NCBI RefSeq assembly: GCF_030123245.1
Contig: NZ_CP126101.1
Span: 3,966,501-4,030,500 of the forward strand
DNA: 64,000 nucleotides
Source: Lysinibacillus pakistanensis
GTDB taxonomy: Bacteria; Bacillota; Bacilli; Bacillales_A; Planococcaceae
Direction of reading: 5' to 3'
Shown: piece by piece, positions 9,563 to 18,811 of the stretch
Position numbering within the stretch: the first letter of the stretch is position 1
How the letters are laid out: each line of letters starts with the position of its first letter
Position numbers and translations under genes: made by a program
Notes under the pieces: model-generated
The model's database searches: none
What the model was told of the DNA's origin: nothing
Seen by the model: the letters and a program-made list of their open reading frames with translations, nothing else

Positions 9563-10383
9563 TGTTTTTCTTGCTCCTTTTTCACTCGGTTTTTTGCTAA
9601 TATAAAAATTGGTTCTAGTTCCCCATCTTCATAGATAAAAGATAATGAGGTAATCGGGACAGTTCCGACTGTAAAGAAATGCATTGTCATCTGTGCTAAT
9701 ACATCATACCCTGTTTCATTCCGAATATCACCTATAATTAGGACATCCTGATGTGGCACAGATAATGTCATATCCCCCTCAATTATCGTACTCATTTCTT
9801 TTAAAAAGCTCTCATTTAAAATACGGCTTGCATCATATCCGTCATTCGCATTGACAAAGTAGAAAATATTCCCTGCTACTTCATCCTTCTTATAGACAGT
9901 TGGTAGTGTCTTCACAGAAAAACGTGCCATTTCACGTATTTGTTCTTCTGTTAATTGTAAGACCTCTAACATGGATTCATCTAGAAAACGGTAGGTTTTT
10001 CCTAAATCCAGCGCATAAAAAATACGTGTCTCAGCTGTATGCTCCGTAGTAATGAATGCATGTCCTTCTTTTGAGGCTTTGGGGTAGGATGTAGAGCGAA
10101 TGACAGGATAAATTTGAGTAGATGCTTGGAAACCTTGTTCCTTTTCTTGCTCCATCGCCTGAAAGGTTTGCTCAATTGTATAAACTACCTCTTCAACTGC
10201 AGCTTCCTGCTTTTCATTATACTTTGCTAAAATACCCGGAAGTGATAGCTCCATCCCTTTACCAGTTTTTTTATGATTCAAGCGCAATTTATCATGCTTC
10301 TTATCAAATTCAAAATTAAATTTTTCTTCATTTAAACGTTGTTTCAATAGAGAGACAAGTTGCTCTGATTTAATCTGTTTCAC
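9559..10383 (-). CDS. ytpQ: DUF1444 family protein YtpQ
   Basis: 274 aa from the second GTG, which has AAAGGA 10 nt upstream; the first GTG (10392) lies only one base after that site and would add three residues. It is a conserved cytosolic protein of Bacillales without known activity. Visible features are the basic N-terminus, YALDLGKTYRFLDESML in the middle and a C-terminal FILAKNRVKKE. It overlaps ytpR by 4 nt, as in the B. subtilis ytp cluster. The thioredoxin-like ytpP expected upstream in B. subtilis is not present; a lipoprotein gene is there instead. Confidence 0.88.
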   Translation of the reverse strand: MKQIKSEQLVSLLKQRLNEEKFNFEFDKKHDKLRLNHKKTGKGMELSLPGILAKYNEKQEAAVEEVVYTIEQTFQAMEQEKEQGFQASTQIYPVIRSTSYPKASKEGHAFITTEHTAETRIFYALDLGKTYRFLDESMLEVLQLTEEQIREMARFSVKTLPTVYKKDEVAGNIFYFVNANDGYDASRILNESFLKEMSTIIEGDMTLSVPHQDVLIIGDIRNETGYDVLAQMTMHFFTVGTVPITSLSFIYEDGELEPIFILAKNRVKKEQEKQ

Positions 10384-10464
10384 CTTGCTCACATCCTTTC
10401 TTTACAATTTATTTGGTGTACTTGCTAAAGTCGACCAATAAAAAAATTTGGATATCGAAATGAA

Positions 10465-10494
10465 GAGAAAACGGTTCACCCGTTTGTGAACCGT
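10465..10494 (-). terminator. terminator after the lipoprotein gene
   Basis: Stem ACGGTTCAC/GTGAACCGT with a 6-nt loop and TTTTCTCTTC behind it on the minus strand. Confidence 0.75.
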
Positions 10495-10513
10495 ACTGTT
10501 CAAAACTATCTAA

Positions 10514-11032
10514 TTATTTAATCTTAACCGAATGTACAATTTTCGTCATCTCTGATAAATTCTCTTCTATACGTTTTGCCTGTGAAATGGTCGTCATTTT
10601 TATACCACCACTGCTTACAATTAGCTCGAATTCATTCTCATTGTCAGTTTTGGAAACAGCTGAGAAACCGAAAATGCCATTCTTTTCATAGGTATTTTCT
10701 TTAATAATTTTTTTCGAACTATCCTCTTTTAATAGATTATAATAAAGTTTACTATCTGCGTCTTCACGGTCATTAATGAACAGAATAAAACTCTCTTTTC
10801 CCTTTGCAATTAATATATTATATGCATCCGTGCTATCTTCTATTTTAAAATGAGAGGGTAAATATAATTCTACATTCCCAATTTTATCTGTATGCTCTGC
10901 AGGCTCTTCTGCGAAAACTGTTTCTGTTAGTTGAAGGCCATTACTAATTTGGTCATCTACAGACTGATTGCAGCCAGAAAGTCCCAATAGCACAACCATT
11001 AATCCTGCTGCACGTAGCCATGTATGAGACAT
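10514..11032 (-). CDS. hypothetical lipoprotein
   Basis: 172 aa with a lipoprotein signal: a short basic/hydrophobic leader and lipobox LSGC, putting the lipidated cysteine at residue 21, so it should be anchored outside the membrane. The mature part is acidic first (EEPAEHTDKIG), then a beta-rich domain with VELYLPSHF, SFILFIND and FELIVSSGG. I do not recognise a named family; the domain is like those of other small Bacillales lipoproteins encoded near ytpQ/ytoP. GGAAGAGA precedes the ATG. It is closed by its own terminator. Confidence 0.8.
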   Translation of the reverse strand: MSHTWLRAAGLMVVLLGLSGCNQSVDDQISNGLQLTETVFAEEPAEHTDKIGNVELYLPSHFKIEDSTDAYNILIAKGKESFILFINDREDADSKLYYNLLKEDSSKKIIKENTYEKNGIFGFSAVSKTDNENEFELIVSSGGIKMTTISQAKRIEENLSEMTKIVHSVKIK

Positions 11033-11127
11033 GTCTCTCTTCCTTTCATTGCTAACTTTTTCTCTATTTTAAAAAAATTTTTGTAAGGTTGCAACTTCAC
11101 TATTTCATTATCACTAATTCTATCATA

Positions 11128-11649
11128 CTATTCATGTGCTAATGTGAACAAATATTGACCAACTAAAAGAGAGACAATATGCTCAAACATCACCTGACGA
11201 CTTACTAAGCCTTGAGTGAAAATACCCACAGCACCTGCACCCTGACGAATATCCTTTTGCTGAGTGTATTGCTCCATCACAGGTCCTAGCTCCCTACCAG
11301 CTCTAATTTCCTGGGCAATTGATTCTGGTAATAGTATTTGTGCACCAGCAGCCGTATAGGTAGTGCCATTTGCTACAACGAGAGCTCCCCAATTGCAAAC
11401 ATACATTAAACCATCAATCTCTGTTACACCACCCTCTAAGCCAAATGATAATTGTGCGCCAGTTTCAATCATCGCATTTTTAGCACGGTTGATAGCACCT
11501 AATCTTGTTTCCTTATGAGTCATGGGTTGATTAGATACTTGTGATGCGGCCTTGATATATATAAAACTTGGATTATCTAAATGTTTGCTAACAATGATTT
11601 CAACAGCTTCTATTTTTGCTTTATTTGTTGTTCCAATAGCGATTTTCAT
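11128..11649 (-). CDS. DUF84/YjjX-type non-canonical purine NTP phosphatase
   Basis: 173 aa. It starts MKIAIGTTNKAKIEAVE, the nucleotide-binding N-terminus shared with the ITPase/XTPase superfamily, and has SFGLEGGVTEIDGLMY and RQGAGAVGIFTQGLVSR. The YjjX/DUF84 family hydrolyses inosine and xanthosine triphosphates, cleaning damaged purines from the nucleotide pool. Activity is inferred from the family. It lies directly downstream of ytoP and upstream of the lipoprotein on the same strand; a weak terminator separates it from ytoP. Confidence 0.85.
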   Translation of the reverse strand: MKIAIGTTNKAKIEAVEIIVSKHLDNPSFIYIKAASQVSNQPMTHKETRLGAINRAKNAMIETGAQLSFGLEGGVTEIDGLMYVCNWGALVVANGTTYTAAGAQILLPESIAQEIRAGRELGPVMEQYTQQKDIRQGAGAVGIFTQGLVSRQVMFEHIVSLLVGQYLFTLAHE

Positions 11650-11674
11650 GTCTACTACCTCTTCCTTTACATAG

Positions 11675-11702
11675 AAAAAGATGCCCTTTAAGGCACCTTT
11701 TC
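11675..11702 (-). terminator. short terminator after ytoP
   Basis: Minus strand GGTGCC-TTAAAG-GGCATC (with G-U pairs) followed by TTTTTC. It is short and may be leaky. Confidence 0.5.
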
Positions 11703-11710
11703 ATCCTACT

Positions 11711-12787
11711 TTATACATTAGCGCGTATCGTCTCTAATGTCGAACGATTTGCTTTTTTCACTAATTCTACAATCAAAGCTTTTGCAGCGGCATAGTCATC
11801 AATATGAATAATAGAAGCAGAAGTGTGAATATAGCGTGAGCAAATACCAATAACTGCACTTGGCACTCCGTCATTTGCTGTGTGCACACGACCCGCATCT
11901 GTGCCTCCTTGTGACACAAAATACTGATAAGGAATATGGTTTGATTCAGCTGTATCTAAGATGAATTCACGCATTCCTCGATGTGTAACCATTGTACGAT
12001 CAAGAATACGTAATAAAGTTCCTTTACCTAATTGACCAAATTGATTTTTTTCTCCTGACATATCATTCGCTGGAGAAGCATCTAAAGCAAAGAACAGATC
12101 AGGTTTAATCATGTTTGCAGATACTTGAGCACCACGTAAACCAACCTCTTCCATTACGTTTGCGCCAGAATATAAATGGACACCAAGTTTTTCATGTTGG
12201 ACTTCCTTCATTAACTCTATTGCCAATCCGCATCCATAGCGATTATCCCATGCCTTTGCCATTATTTTTTTTGGATTAGCCATTGGTGTAAATGGACAAA
12301 TAGGAATAATAGATTGTCCTGGACGAACACCTAGAGCAATCGCATCTTCCTTATTATCAGCACCAACATCTATTAGCATGTTTTTAATTTCCATTGGCTT
12401 TGAACGCTCAGCATCTGTTAATAAATGTGGAGGAATCGATGAAATTACACCAGGTATGGCTCCATTTTTCGTAAATACTTCAACACGCTGTGCCAGCATT
12501 ACCTGATTCCACCATCCGCCTAGTGTTTGAAAGCGAATCATGCCATTGTCAGTAATTGATGTAACCATAAATGCTACTTCATCCATATGACCAGCTACCA
12601 ATACTTTTGGTGCATCAGCAATTTCGCTATGCTTTACACCAAATATACCCCCCAAATTGTCCTGAACGATTTCATCCGAGTATTTTTCTAACTCAGTACG
12701 CATGAAAGCACGAACAGCATGCTCATTCCCTGGAGCACCTGGCAATTCTGTTAATGTTTTAAATAAATTCTTTGTTTCCTCATTCAT
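11711..12787 (-). CDS. ytoP: M42 family metallopeptidase YtoP
   Basis: 358 aa, starting at the ATG with GGGGAGAG 8 nt upstream. The longer reading from 12868 adds 27 residues without a ribosome site. The M42 di-zinc aminopeptidase ligands are visible: H67 and D69 ([10 protein letters not shown]), Asp in [12 protein letters not shown], the Glu pair in [11 protein letters not shown], Asp in FALDAS and His near the C-terminus (RYIHTSAS). M42 enzymes (glutamyl aminopeptidase/tetrahedral peptidase type) trim N-terminal residues from cytosolic peptides. It is divergent from ytzB, as in B. subtilis. Confidence 0.92.
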   Translation of the reverse strand: MNEETKNLFKTLTELPGAPGNEHAVRAFMRTELEKYSDEIVQDNLGGIFGVKHSEIADAPKVLVAGHMDEVAFMVTSITDNGMIRFQTLGGWWNQVMLAQRVEVFTKNGAIPGVISSIPPHLLTDAERSKPMEIKNMLIDVGADNKEDAIALGVRPGQSIIPICPFTPMANPKKIMAKAWDNRYGCGLAIELMKEVQHEKLGVHLYSGANVMEEVGLRGAQVSANMIKPDLFFALDASPANDMSGEKNQFGQLGKGTLLRILDRTMVTHRGMREFILDTAESNHIPYQYFVSQGGTDAGRVHTANDGVPSAVIGICSRYIHTSASIIHIDDYAAAKALIVELVKKANRSTLETIRANV

Positions 12788-12951
12788 GATGACTCTCTCC
12801 CCACGAAGTAGAATATTCTTCCTGCCTATTGTATCATATTTATTTCCGATTTCGAAATATTGATACATTTCCTGAAACTGCTAAAGTGTGAACGTGCATT
12901 CACTCCCCTTACTATGCTAAAATGAAGATATAGAAAAAGGAGGAAAGAAGC

Positions 12952-13266
12952 ATGAAATTACGTGATTTTTTAATTGGTGTCGCAACTGGTCTAGCTGCCG
13001 CAGTCATTATTAAAGAAGCAAGTGAAAAAGTTTCTCCATATGTACCTGCAGGACAAGTACTCGAAAACATAAAAAAGGAATTTAAAAAGGATGCACCCAT
13101 TGACGGGTCTTGGATTTATATGAAAACAGACGATTTCACAAATGGCATTATGACAATTCCAGTATATCGTGGAGGTATCTCTCGTATGCATGCGGGAGAA
13201 ATGCAAACATTTGAATTTGCCGCAGATGCTCGCTCTGGTGTAGTGGTAGAGCTAATAGAAGTATAG
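12952..13266 (+). CDS. ytzB: small predicted secreted/anchored PepSY-like protein YtzB
   Basis: 104 aa behind a textbook AAAAGGAGGAAAG. It has an N-terminal hydrophobic helix (FLIGVATGLAAAVIIKEA) and a short PepSY-like domain (IDGSWIYMKTDDF, PVYRGGISR). B. subtilis YtzB has the same size and position next to ytoP. PepSY domains are thought to modulate proteases; no activity is shown. A strong terminator follows, so it is monocistronic. Confidence 0.82.
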   Translation: MKLRDFLIGVATGLAAAVIIKEASEKVSPYVPAGQVLENIKKEFKKDAPIDGSWIYMKTDDFTNGIMTIPVYRGGISRMHAGEMQTFEFAADARSGVVVELIEV

Positions 13267-13281
13267 ACAGTTTCCTTAAAA

Positions 13282-13320
13282 CAAGAAGCCATCTCATGTA
13301 GCTGAGATGGCTTCTTTGTT
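13282..13320. terminator. terminator between ytzB and the ATP-grasp gene
   Basis: AAGCCATCTCA, a 6-nt loop, TGAGATGGCTT, flanked by A and T runs; it serves both convergent genes and touches the ATP-grasp stop codon. Confidence 0.85.
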
Positions 13321-14546
13321 TACTCGGATAATCCTTTATTATTAAAGTATTTTTTATATTTTCGATAATAATTTAAATTATTTAATGTTAGCTTGACCCA
13401 ACGCTTGGCATTCATATCCTCATTAAAATAAAGAGAATTTGTATATTTCCCTTCACGGATTAATTTTTTTGCTTCTAGTTTAAGCTTTTCATTGGATGCA
13501 TACTTGAATAATACACCTTTAGGAATAATCATCCATAAATGCTTATCCTGTACATATGTTAGATCTTGCTCAATATCTAGCATATGGTCGTCAGCTACAT
13601 ACTTCATTAAATTATGACCACTTGCTGTTACATAATAACTTGAGCGGCCATTGCGTAAGTTAATTTCAAAAAGCTTATACTGTTTATCACGAATATCGTA
13701 TTTCATATCGAAGTTTGCAAAGCCTGTATAACCAATATCCTCTAAGAAGTTGCGTACCTGATCCAGCAATTCTTTATCATATGTGGTAACAATAGCTGCG
13801 TAACTACCAATGCCTTCAGGAGAATGCTCTTCTAAAATTGGATTCCCTAAACACATAAGCTTAACTTTACCGTCTTTGCCAACATACGCATTTAATACAC
13901 GCATATATGAATCATCGCCTGGTATAAATTCTTGAATGATCATTGTATCTTGATAGCTTGAGCTATAGATTGCTTTTAATATGGCTGTTTTTTCAGCTTC
14001 ATCATGTGCAACGAAAACTTTTTTCTTACCAGGGAATTTACATGCCCAGTATTCAACCGAATTCGAAGCCTTTAGGATAATTGGGTAATCGAAAGGAGGA
14101 GTAAAATTTTCGTAATTATCGGCCGTCACAGTCGTTGTACCAGGGTACTTAAAATTATACTTATCACACATTTTATAGAAATTTTCTTTTAACAAAATTT
14201 CATCCATCAGTGATTCATCAATATAAGGAACTGTAAAATGCTCCTGTAATGCTGGCTTATTTTTGATAATTAGCTTTGCGTAATCATCTCCACAGGCTAA
14301 TAGTAGTAATTTTTTATCAGCATATTTTTTTGCCACCTGTGCAAGGGCAGGCGCAAATACATCCTGTTCGTTTAAGCGATCGATCTCCTGGAAATCTAAA
14401 ATATGACTATCTTGTGTAGCTGTTAAATGTGAACGTCCTAAAACAAGTGGCTTTATGCCATATGCTTCATAAAATCCTCGTGCCATACCGTATGCATTCA
14501 TATCTGATCCTAATAGTATCGGTAAAAATGGTTGCTCAGTTGCCAT
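13320..14546 (-). CDS. ATP-grasp carboxylate-amine ligase of unknown substrate
   Basis: 408 aa. Residues 1-110 form a Rossmann-like pre-ATP-grasp domain (LLGSDMNAYGMARGFYEAYG); about 115-330 form the ATP-grasp fold with a lysine loop (PIILKASNS), IIQEFIPGDDSYMRV and the metal-binding YKLFEINLRNGRSSYY. Enzymes of this COG3919-like group join a carboxylate to an amine or thiol through an acyl phosphate. The substrate cannot be read from the sequence. There is no gene in an operon with it: terminators lie on both sides. GAGAG stands 10 nt before the ATG. Confidence 0.8.
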   Translation of the reverse strand: MATEQPFLPILLGSDMNAYGMARGFYEAYGIKPLVLGRSHLTATQDSHILDFQEIDRLNEQDVFAPALAQVAKKYADKKLLLLACGDDYAKLIIKNKPALQEHFTVPYIDESLMDEILLKENFYKMCDKYNFKYPGTTTVTADNYENFTPPFDYPIILKASNSVEYWACKFPGKKKVFVAHDEAEKTAILKAIYSSSYQDTMIIQEFIPGDDSYMRVLNAYVGKDGKVKLMCLGNPILEEHSPEGIGSYAAIVTTYDKELLDQVRNFLEDIGYTGFANFDMKYDIRDKQYKLFEINLRNGRSSYYVTASGHNLMKYVADDHMLDIEQDLTYVQDKHLWMIIPKGVLFKYASNEKLKLEAKKLIREGKYTNSLYFNEDMNAKRWVKLTLNNLNYYRKYKKYFNNKGLSE

Positions 14547-14723
14547 GTAATTTCAACTCTCTTTTATATTTTAGTATCGTTTTTAAGTGTATCATATTTT
14601 CCAAAATGTTCACGGAAAAAGGTCAAAAAAAGCAAGGTATCCACATTTAATCACCAAATACTTCGAAGTAGCGAATCTCCCATTGTTTATTCACTTTATA
14701 AGTCGAATCTATTTGGACAAAAC

Positions 14724-14757
14724 CTAAAAAACGTGCAAACGGTTTATGTTTGCACGC
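14724..14757 (-). terminator. terminator after ytnP
   Basis: Minus-strand stem CGTGCAAAC/GTTTGCACG with a 7-nt loop and TTTTTT. Confidence 0.88.
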
Positions 14758-14767
14758 CCTTTCCCCA

Positions 14768-15631
14768 TTAGAATGTAATGACAGCTTGTCTGCTGCGCTC
14801 AAGCTTATCCACTATTTCCTTACCTGTTTCATCCCATTTAATCATACGATAGTATGCATCATGATAGAAAATAAATCCATAGCCATTTGCTAGTGCTTCT
14901 TTCATAATACGTTCCTTTGCAAAAACACTTGTCATCGGGTAATCATCATAGGCTAAAACCCATAATGGATTTTGATGAGCATGTGTTGGCATAATATCAG
15001 CCATATGCAACAGCACTTCATCGTTTTGAGTTAATTTAATGATGGCATGTCCATCACTATGACCACCAGTATGAATCATTTCTATACCAGGAACTACCTC
15101 CAGTGAACCTTCATACGTTTCAACTAAATGCTGTACAGGCTCCCAGTTTTCTTTCCAATACGTATTTTTTGAGCGAATATTTGGCTCACGCATCTCATCC
15201 CATTCAATTTTCGTCACGAAGATTTTGGCATTCGGGAAAGTTGGTACAAGCACATCATCTTCCCATTGCGTTAAACCACCAGCGTGATCAAAATGCAAAT
15301 GCGTCATTAATATTGCATCAATATCTGCCGTTGTTAATCCTAGCTCCTCTAGGCTATCCGCTAAAGTTGATTCTTCAGTAACGCCAAAATTACGAAGCTG
15401 CTTTTCATTTAATTTGTTAAAGCCAACACCTGTATCAACGAGGTAATTTTTTCCTTCAAATTGAATTAAAATTGGCTCGGTTGGTAACTCGATTTGATTC
15501 TTTTCGTTTACAGGATATTTACGTGACCAAAGTGGTTTTGGCACGACTCCAAACATAGCACCACCGTCAAGGCAAGTGACACCCCCATTTAGCCATGATA
15601 ATGACATATTGTGAAACTGTAACTGATCCAT
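14768..15631 (-). CDS. ytnP: metallo-beta-lactamase fold hydrolase YtnP (quorum-quenching lactonase homologue)
   Basis: 287 aa. The zinc motif HLHFDHAGG (H111, H113, D115, H116) is followed by [20 protein letters not shown] and a C-terminal YHDAYY. The N-terminus ([20 protein letters not shown]) matches YtnP, the AiiA-like B. subtilis lactonase reported to degrade signalling lactones and block streptomycin production by Streptomyces. Substrate is inferred. The stop lies 11 bp before the next gene position and the ATG follows trmB by 11 bp, so trmB-ytnP form an operon. Confidence 0.9.
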   Translation of the reverse strand: MDQLQFHNMSLSWLNGGVTCLDGGAMFGVVPKPLWSRKYPVNEKNQIELPTEPILIQFEGKNYLVDTGVGFNKLNEKQLRNFGVTEESTLADSLEELGLTTADIDAILMTHLHFDHAGGLTQWEDDVLVPTFPNAKIFVTKIEWDEMREPNIRSKNTYWKENWEPVQHLVETYEGSLEVVPGIEMIHTGGHSDGHAIIKLTQNDEVLLHMADIMPTHAHQNPLWVLAYDDYPMTSVFAKERIMKEALANGYGFIFYHDAYYRMIKWDETGKEIVDKLERSRQAVITF

Positions 15632-15642
15632 CCATACTCCCC

Positions 15643-16290
15643 CTATTTAGTAATGAATTGCGATTCTAGACGATAAATTGGCTGTCCTTTAGCAGAAAAT
15701 TTCTGCTCATACTCAGTCATTACATTATCCTCAGGCATATTTGCATGTAGGTCGAGTGATACATACTTTAGTAACATACCATATTCAGACATACTAATTA
15801 ATGAATACTCAAACAAACCGCGGTTGTCCGTTTTAAAATGGATTTCCCCATTATCCACTAAAATCGACTCATATAATTTCAAAAAATCCCCGTGCGTTAA
15901 ACGTCGCTTCGCATGGCGTGTTTTTGGCCAAGGATCTGAGAAATTCAAATACACACGATCTACATCGTTTTTTGCAAAATATTTATATAAATCTGCGCCA
16001 TTTACTTTTAATAATCGTAAATTCGCTGGAGATTTAGCCTCTAAAATTTTTTCCAATGCACATACAATGACACTGTCATAAAGCTCGATACCAATATAAT
16101 TAATATCAGGATTTTGTAGGGCCATGCCAGTAACAAATTGTCCTTTCCCAGTACCTACCTCAATATGGATTGGATTATCGTTGCCGAAAGCAGCCTCCCA
16201 GTTTCCTTTAAAGTCTTCAGGATTTGGAACAATCACCTCTGGATGACTCGTAATCATTTCCTCCGCCCAAGGCTTATTTCTTAATCTCAA
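15643..16290 (-). CDS. trmB: tRNA (guanine-N7)-methyltransferase
   Basis: 215 aa, starting at TTG with GAGG 8 nt upstream. TrmB methylates G46 in the variable loop of tRNAs using SAM. The SAM-binding EVGTGKGQF and the family motif [15 protein letters not shown] are intact, as is [16 protein letters not shown] at the C-terminus. It is placed 11 bp upstream of ytnP on the same strand, as in B. subtilis (ytmQ-ytnP). Confidence 0.95.
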   Translation of the reverse strand: MRLRNKPWAEEMITSHPEVIVPNPEDFKGNWEAAFGNDNPIHIEVGTGKGQFVTGMALQNPDINYIGIELYDSVIVCALEKILEAKSPANLRLLKVNGADLYKYFAKNDVDRVYLNFSDPWPKTRHAKRRLTHGDFLKLYESILVDNGEIHFKTDNRGLFEYSLISMSEYGMLLKYVSLDLHANMPEDNVMTEYEQKFSAKGQPIYRLESQFITK

Positions 16291-16327
16291 TTTTTTTCCT
16301 CATTTCTTTCATGTAAAATTATTGATT

Positions 16328-16355
16328 TTTTATAGTATAACGTATTACTATAAAA
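16328..16355. other. near-perfect 28-bp palindrome between trmB and lipid kinase
   Basis: Arms TTTTATAGTA and TACTATAAAA around an 8-nt centre. It lies 38 nt before the trmB start and 12 nt after the kinase stop; it could be a weak terminator for the kinase operon or an operator for trmB. Confidence 0.5.
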
Positions 16356-16366
16356 TTCGCATAAAA

Positions 16367-17317
16367 TTATTGCGAAATGATATTGTTTGTTTCTTCTGCT
16401 ACAACCTGCCAAGCTTCACGTTGAACAGCACAATGAATGTTCATTCCCTGTCCTATCTCACCAATATAGTTCCCATCTGTATGACAATCAATATGCTGTG
16501 ATTGGAGCAATATTTCAAACGCATTGCCTTGTAAAAATGTAATTTCTTTAAATTTAGTGTGCTTGCCAAAAAATACAGTAATAAACACAAGCAATAACTT
16601 AAGACGTGAAATACCATGAACGATTGTTAGCTCTATTTTCTCATCATTAGGTTTGGAGCAAGGAGAAATTTTCATGCCCCCTCCAAAATAAGGATGATTA
16701 CTCATTGCAACAAACCATGTCTGCTTGAACTGCCATTGTTGATTGTTTGCACGAATGGTTACATCAAAGCGCTCAAAGCTAAATAAGCCTTTTACAACAG
16801 CTGCAGCATAGGATAACTTGCCAAGCCCTATTTTATTGAGATAAAACTTCAAACGAGATTTATTAATGTACTTTGTAACAAAAGCATCAAAGCCTACACC
16901 CGCATTATTAACAAATATCTCATGCTGAAGTTCTCCAAGCTGAATGGTACCAGCATCCATCGAAAGACTAGACATATTCCCCTGTATATAAGCTTCAATT
17001 TGTATAGCATTTTGAAATGTTGTAAAGTATCGAGCGAAATCATTTCCAGACCCAGCAGGCACTACACCAATAACTATATATTCATTATGTAGAACACCAC
17101 TTACAACCTCATGTATTGTGCCGTCCCCGCCAACAATAACAAATAGTTTTTTTGTTTGTGCATTTTGTGCCCAAAGTTGTGCAAGTCTCTGTCCATGTCC
17201 TTCATATTCTGTGAAGACAACTTGATAGTCGATTGTTAAATGGCGTTGAAGCTGACGCCAAACCTTTTTACCTTTTCCATTACCTGCTGCTTCATTTACA
17301 ATAAATAATACTTGCAT
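16367..17317 (-). CDS. diacylglycerol kinase-family lipid kinase (YtlR-like)
   Basis: 316 aa. The DAGK catalytic signature is intact: NEAAGNGKGKK near the N-terminus, VGGDGTIHEV (GGDGT at 63-67), VPAGSGNDFARYF, and FVNNAGVGFDAFV. Such enzymes phosphorylate diacylglycerol or related lipids at the membrane. The C-terminal beta-sandwich (KPNDEKIELTIVHG) is present. Position beside trmB and a NERD-like gene matches B. subtilis ytlR; I leave the symbol empty since the substrate is unknown. It starts 3 nt after the stop of the upstream gene, with GAGGA inside that gene's end, so it is translationally linked to it. Confidence 0.87.
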   Translation of the reverse strand: MQVLFIVNEAAGNGKGKKVWRQLQRHLTIDYQVVFTEYEGHGQRLAQLWAQNAQTKKLFVIVGGDGTIHEVVSGVLHNEYIVIGVVPAGSGNDFARYFTTFQNAIQIEAYIQGNMSSLSMDAGTIQLGELQHEIFVNNAGVGFDAFVTKYINKSRLKFYLNKIGLGKLSYAAAVVKGLFSFERFDVTIRANNQQWQFKQTWFVAMSNHPYFGGGMKISPCSKPNDEKIELTIVHGISRLKLLLVFITVFFGKHTKFKEITFLQGNAFEILLQSQHIDCHTDGNYIGEIGQGMNIHCAVQREAWQVVAEETNNIISQ

Positions 17318-17320
17318 GCA

Positions 17321-18325
17321 CTAATCCTCAGCTTGTTTAGAAGATTGCTGCCAAATATCCCGATTAAAGGATGTCGTTTGTACATTATTTAAAATTGTTT
17401 GGGCAGCACGAATTTGCATATGCTTCATCGGAGAAGAAACCTTTTTTAAATGCTCCATCCATCCCCCATAATTTCGATTATCAATAAATTGTACACCATA
17501 TGGTGATCCTGGATAATCAAAATAGCCATTACGCGTTAAAACAACCTTACGAATTGGCATGTCAATATTGTCCTGCTTAAATAATTGCGTTAATACAGAC
17601 TCCATGCGACTTAAATTAATCGTTGGATTCAGGACTTTGGAATCCTTTGTTCCCACCTTTTTAATCCAGAATCGATCACTGCCTCCTACATAAACTGCCT
17701 GATTCTCCGCTTCTAATACTGTAATACAAATACATTCTGTCGGTGACATCAGTACAACATCAAGTTCTATAGGTGCTTTTCTGATTTGTAAAATTGGGTA
17801 ATAAAAAAGTAAATAGTTATCAGGTAATTGTTGCAAAAAATTACGTAGCAAAGAATCACGCATAAAACGAGGGTCGACATATGATTTTTCACGTAATGTT
17901 GAGCTCGCCCATTTCATCTGAAAATGGAAAAATTGATCGATAAACATTCGTTTTAGTTCATGGATAGACTGTGGTGCATAAACAATTTGCGGTTCAAATG
18001 TTAATGTTGTCTCTTCTTCAGGAATACTGTCCTCATCACTGACTAATTCATTTGAAATTTCGAGTTGTTCAATATCTTCTTTTTCTTCTTTCTGACGCCC
18101 AGCAAATAATTTTTTTAATATAGAAAAACGCTCTTTTTCCTCAAAGGGTTCTTGTTCAGCAACAGAATCAGTATGTTGCCATTCAGTTATATCTTCTCCA
18201 AGCTCCCACTGTCGTTTGACACGCTCCCACTGGCTTTTCTTTAAACGTACAAATTGTGTAGGATATCTTGCTAAATCAATTTGATAACGTGAAATATAGT
18301 CCTGTAATTTCACTAATTGTGCCAT
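17321..18325 (-). CDS. NERD-like/nuclease-related protein of unknown function
   Basis: 334 aa. Residues 1-130 are charged and probably disordered (EEKERFSILKKLF, DEDSIPEEETT). The rest is a folded domain with FMRDSLLRNFLQQLPDNYLL, then the alternating pattern APIELDVVLMSPTECICITVLE that resembles the catalytic strand pair of NERD/PD-(D/E)XK proteins, although the usual E-x-K is not clean, so nuclease activity is doubtful. It has no signal peptide or membrane helix. It is cotranscribed with the lipid kinase (3-nt gap). The assignment to the NERD family is by pattern only. Confidence 0.65.
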   Translation of the reverse strand: MAQLVKLQDYISRYQIDLARYPTQFVRLKKSQWERVKRQWELGEDITEWQHTDSVAEQEPFEEKERFSILKKLFAGRQKEEKEDIEQLEISNELVSDEDSIPEEETTLTFEPQIVYAPQSIHELKRMFIDQFFHFQMKWASSTLREKSYVDPRFMRDSLLRNFLQQLPDNYLLFYYPILQIRKAPIELDVVLMSPTECICITVLEAENQAVYVGGSDRFWIKKVGTKDSKVLNPTINLSRMESVLTQLFKQDNIDMPIRKVVLTRNGYFDYPGSPYGVQFIDNRNYGGWMEHLKKVSSPMKHMQIRAAQTILNNVQTTSFNRDIWQQSSKQAED

Positions 18326-18579
18326 TTTACGGTCACTCCATTCTTACTTACCCTCTATGTAATTAACCTATTCTTTTATGAATGTAGGAAGTTATCGCTT
18401 CGCCTTTATTACATCGACATTTGCTTTCCAAATATAAATCCCTATAAAAGATTAATCTATCTTATTTATTTTACATGACGGTTCAGAAGAAAACATCCAT
18501 AATTTTCTCTGTAAAGTAAACTTCAATTAGCAAATGATTACTTTTCCACCCCTTATTCATTTTACGAGAAATCAATTTC

Positions 18580-18755
18580 ATCCCATCGTAATTACGTCCA
18601 GATTTTTTTGAGCTTACTCGAAAAGCTCAATGCCAAAATCTGTGACATACGCTAAGGGCCTGATTTAGGCATTTATACATCCGTTAAATAGGAAAAAAAA
18701 ACGCCTTCATCTCGCCCTCTATAGAGATGGAAGTATTTTGCTGAATCAAGATAAA
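18580..18755 (+). repeat. dispersed structured intergenic repeat, copy 2
   Basis: A shortened copy: CGTAATTACGTCCA, then CAGATTTT (18599-18606) facing AAAATCTG (18635-18642) around a GAGCTT...AAGCTC hairpin, then a degenerate middle and CTGAATCAAGATAAA at the end. The stem differs from other copies (CGGATTTT/AAAATCCG) on both sides at once. It occupies the gap between dat and the NERD-like gene, which otherwise holds nothing recognisable. Confidence 0.8.
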
Positions 18756-18802
18756 AGAACTACCCTAATTGCTTGGTATAAACCAAAATCAGGGTAGTTC
18801 TC
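18756..18802 (-). terminator. terminator after dat
   Basis: AGAACTACCCT stem with its complement, loop of about 24 nt, and TTTTATC following on the minus strand. Confidence 0.8.
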
Positions 18803-18811
18803 TCGAAATAT

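Noticed and set aside
17321..18325. Assigning this gene as an active nuclease
   Set aside because: The D...ExK catalytic pattern is incomplete, so only NERD-like is claimed.
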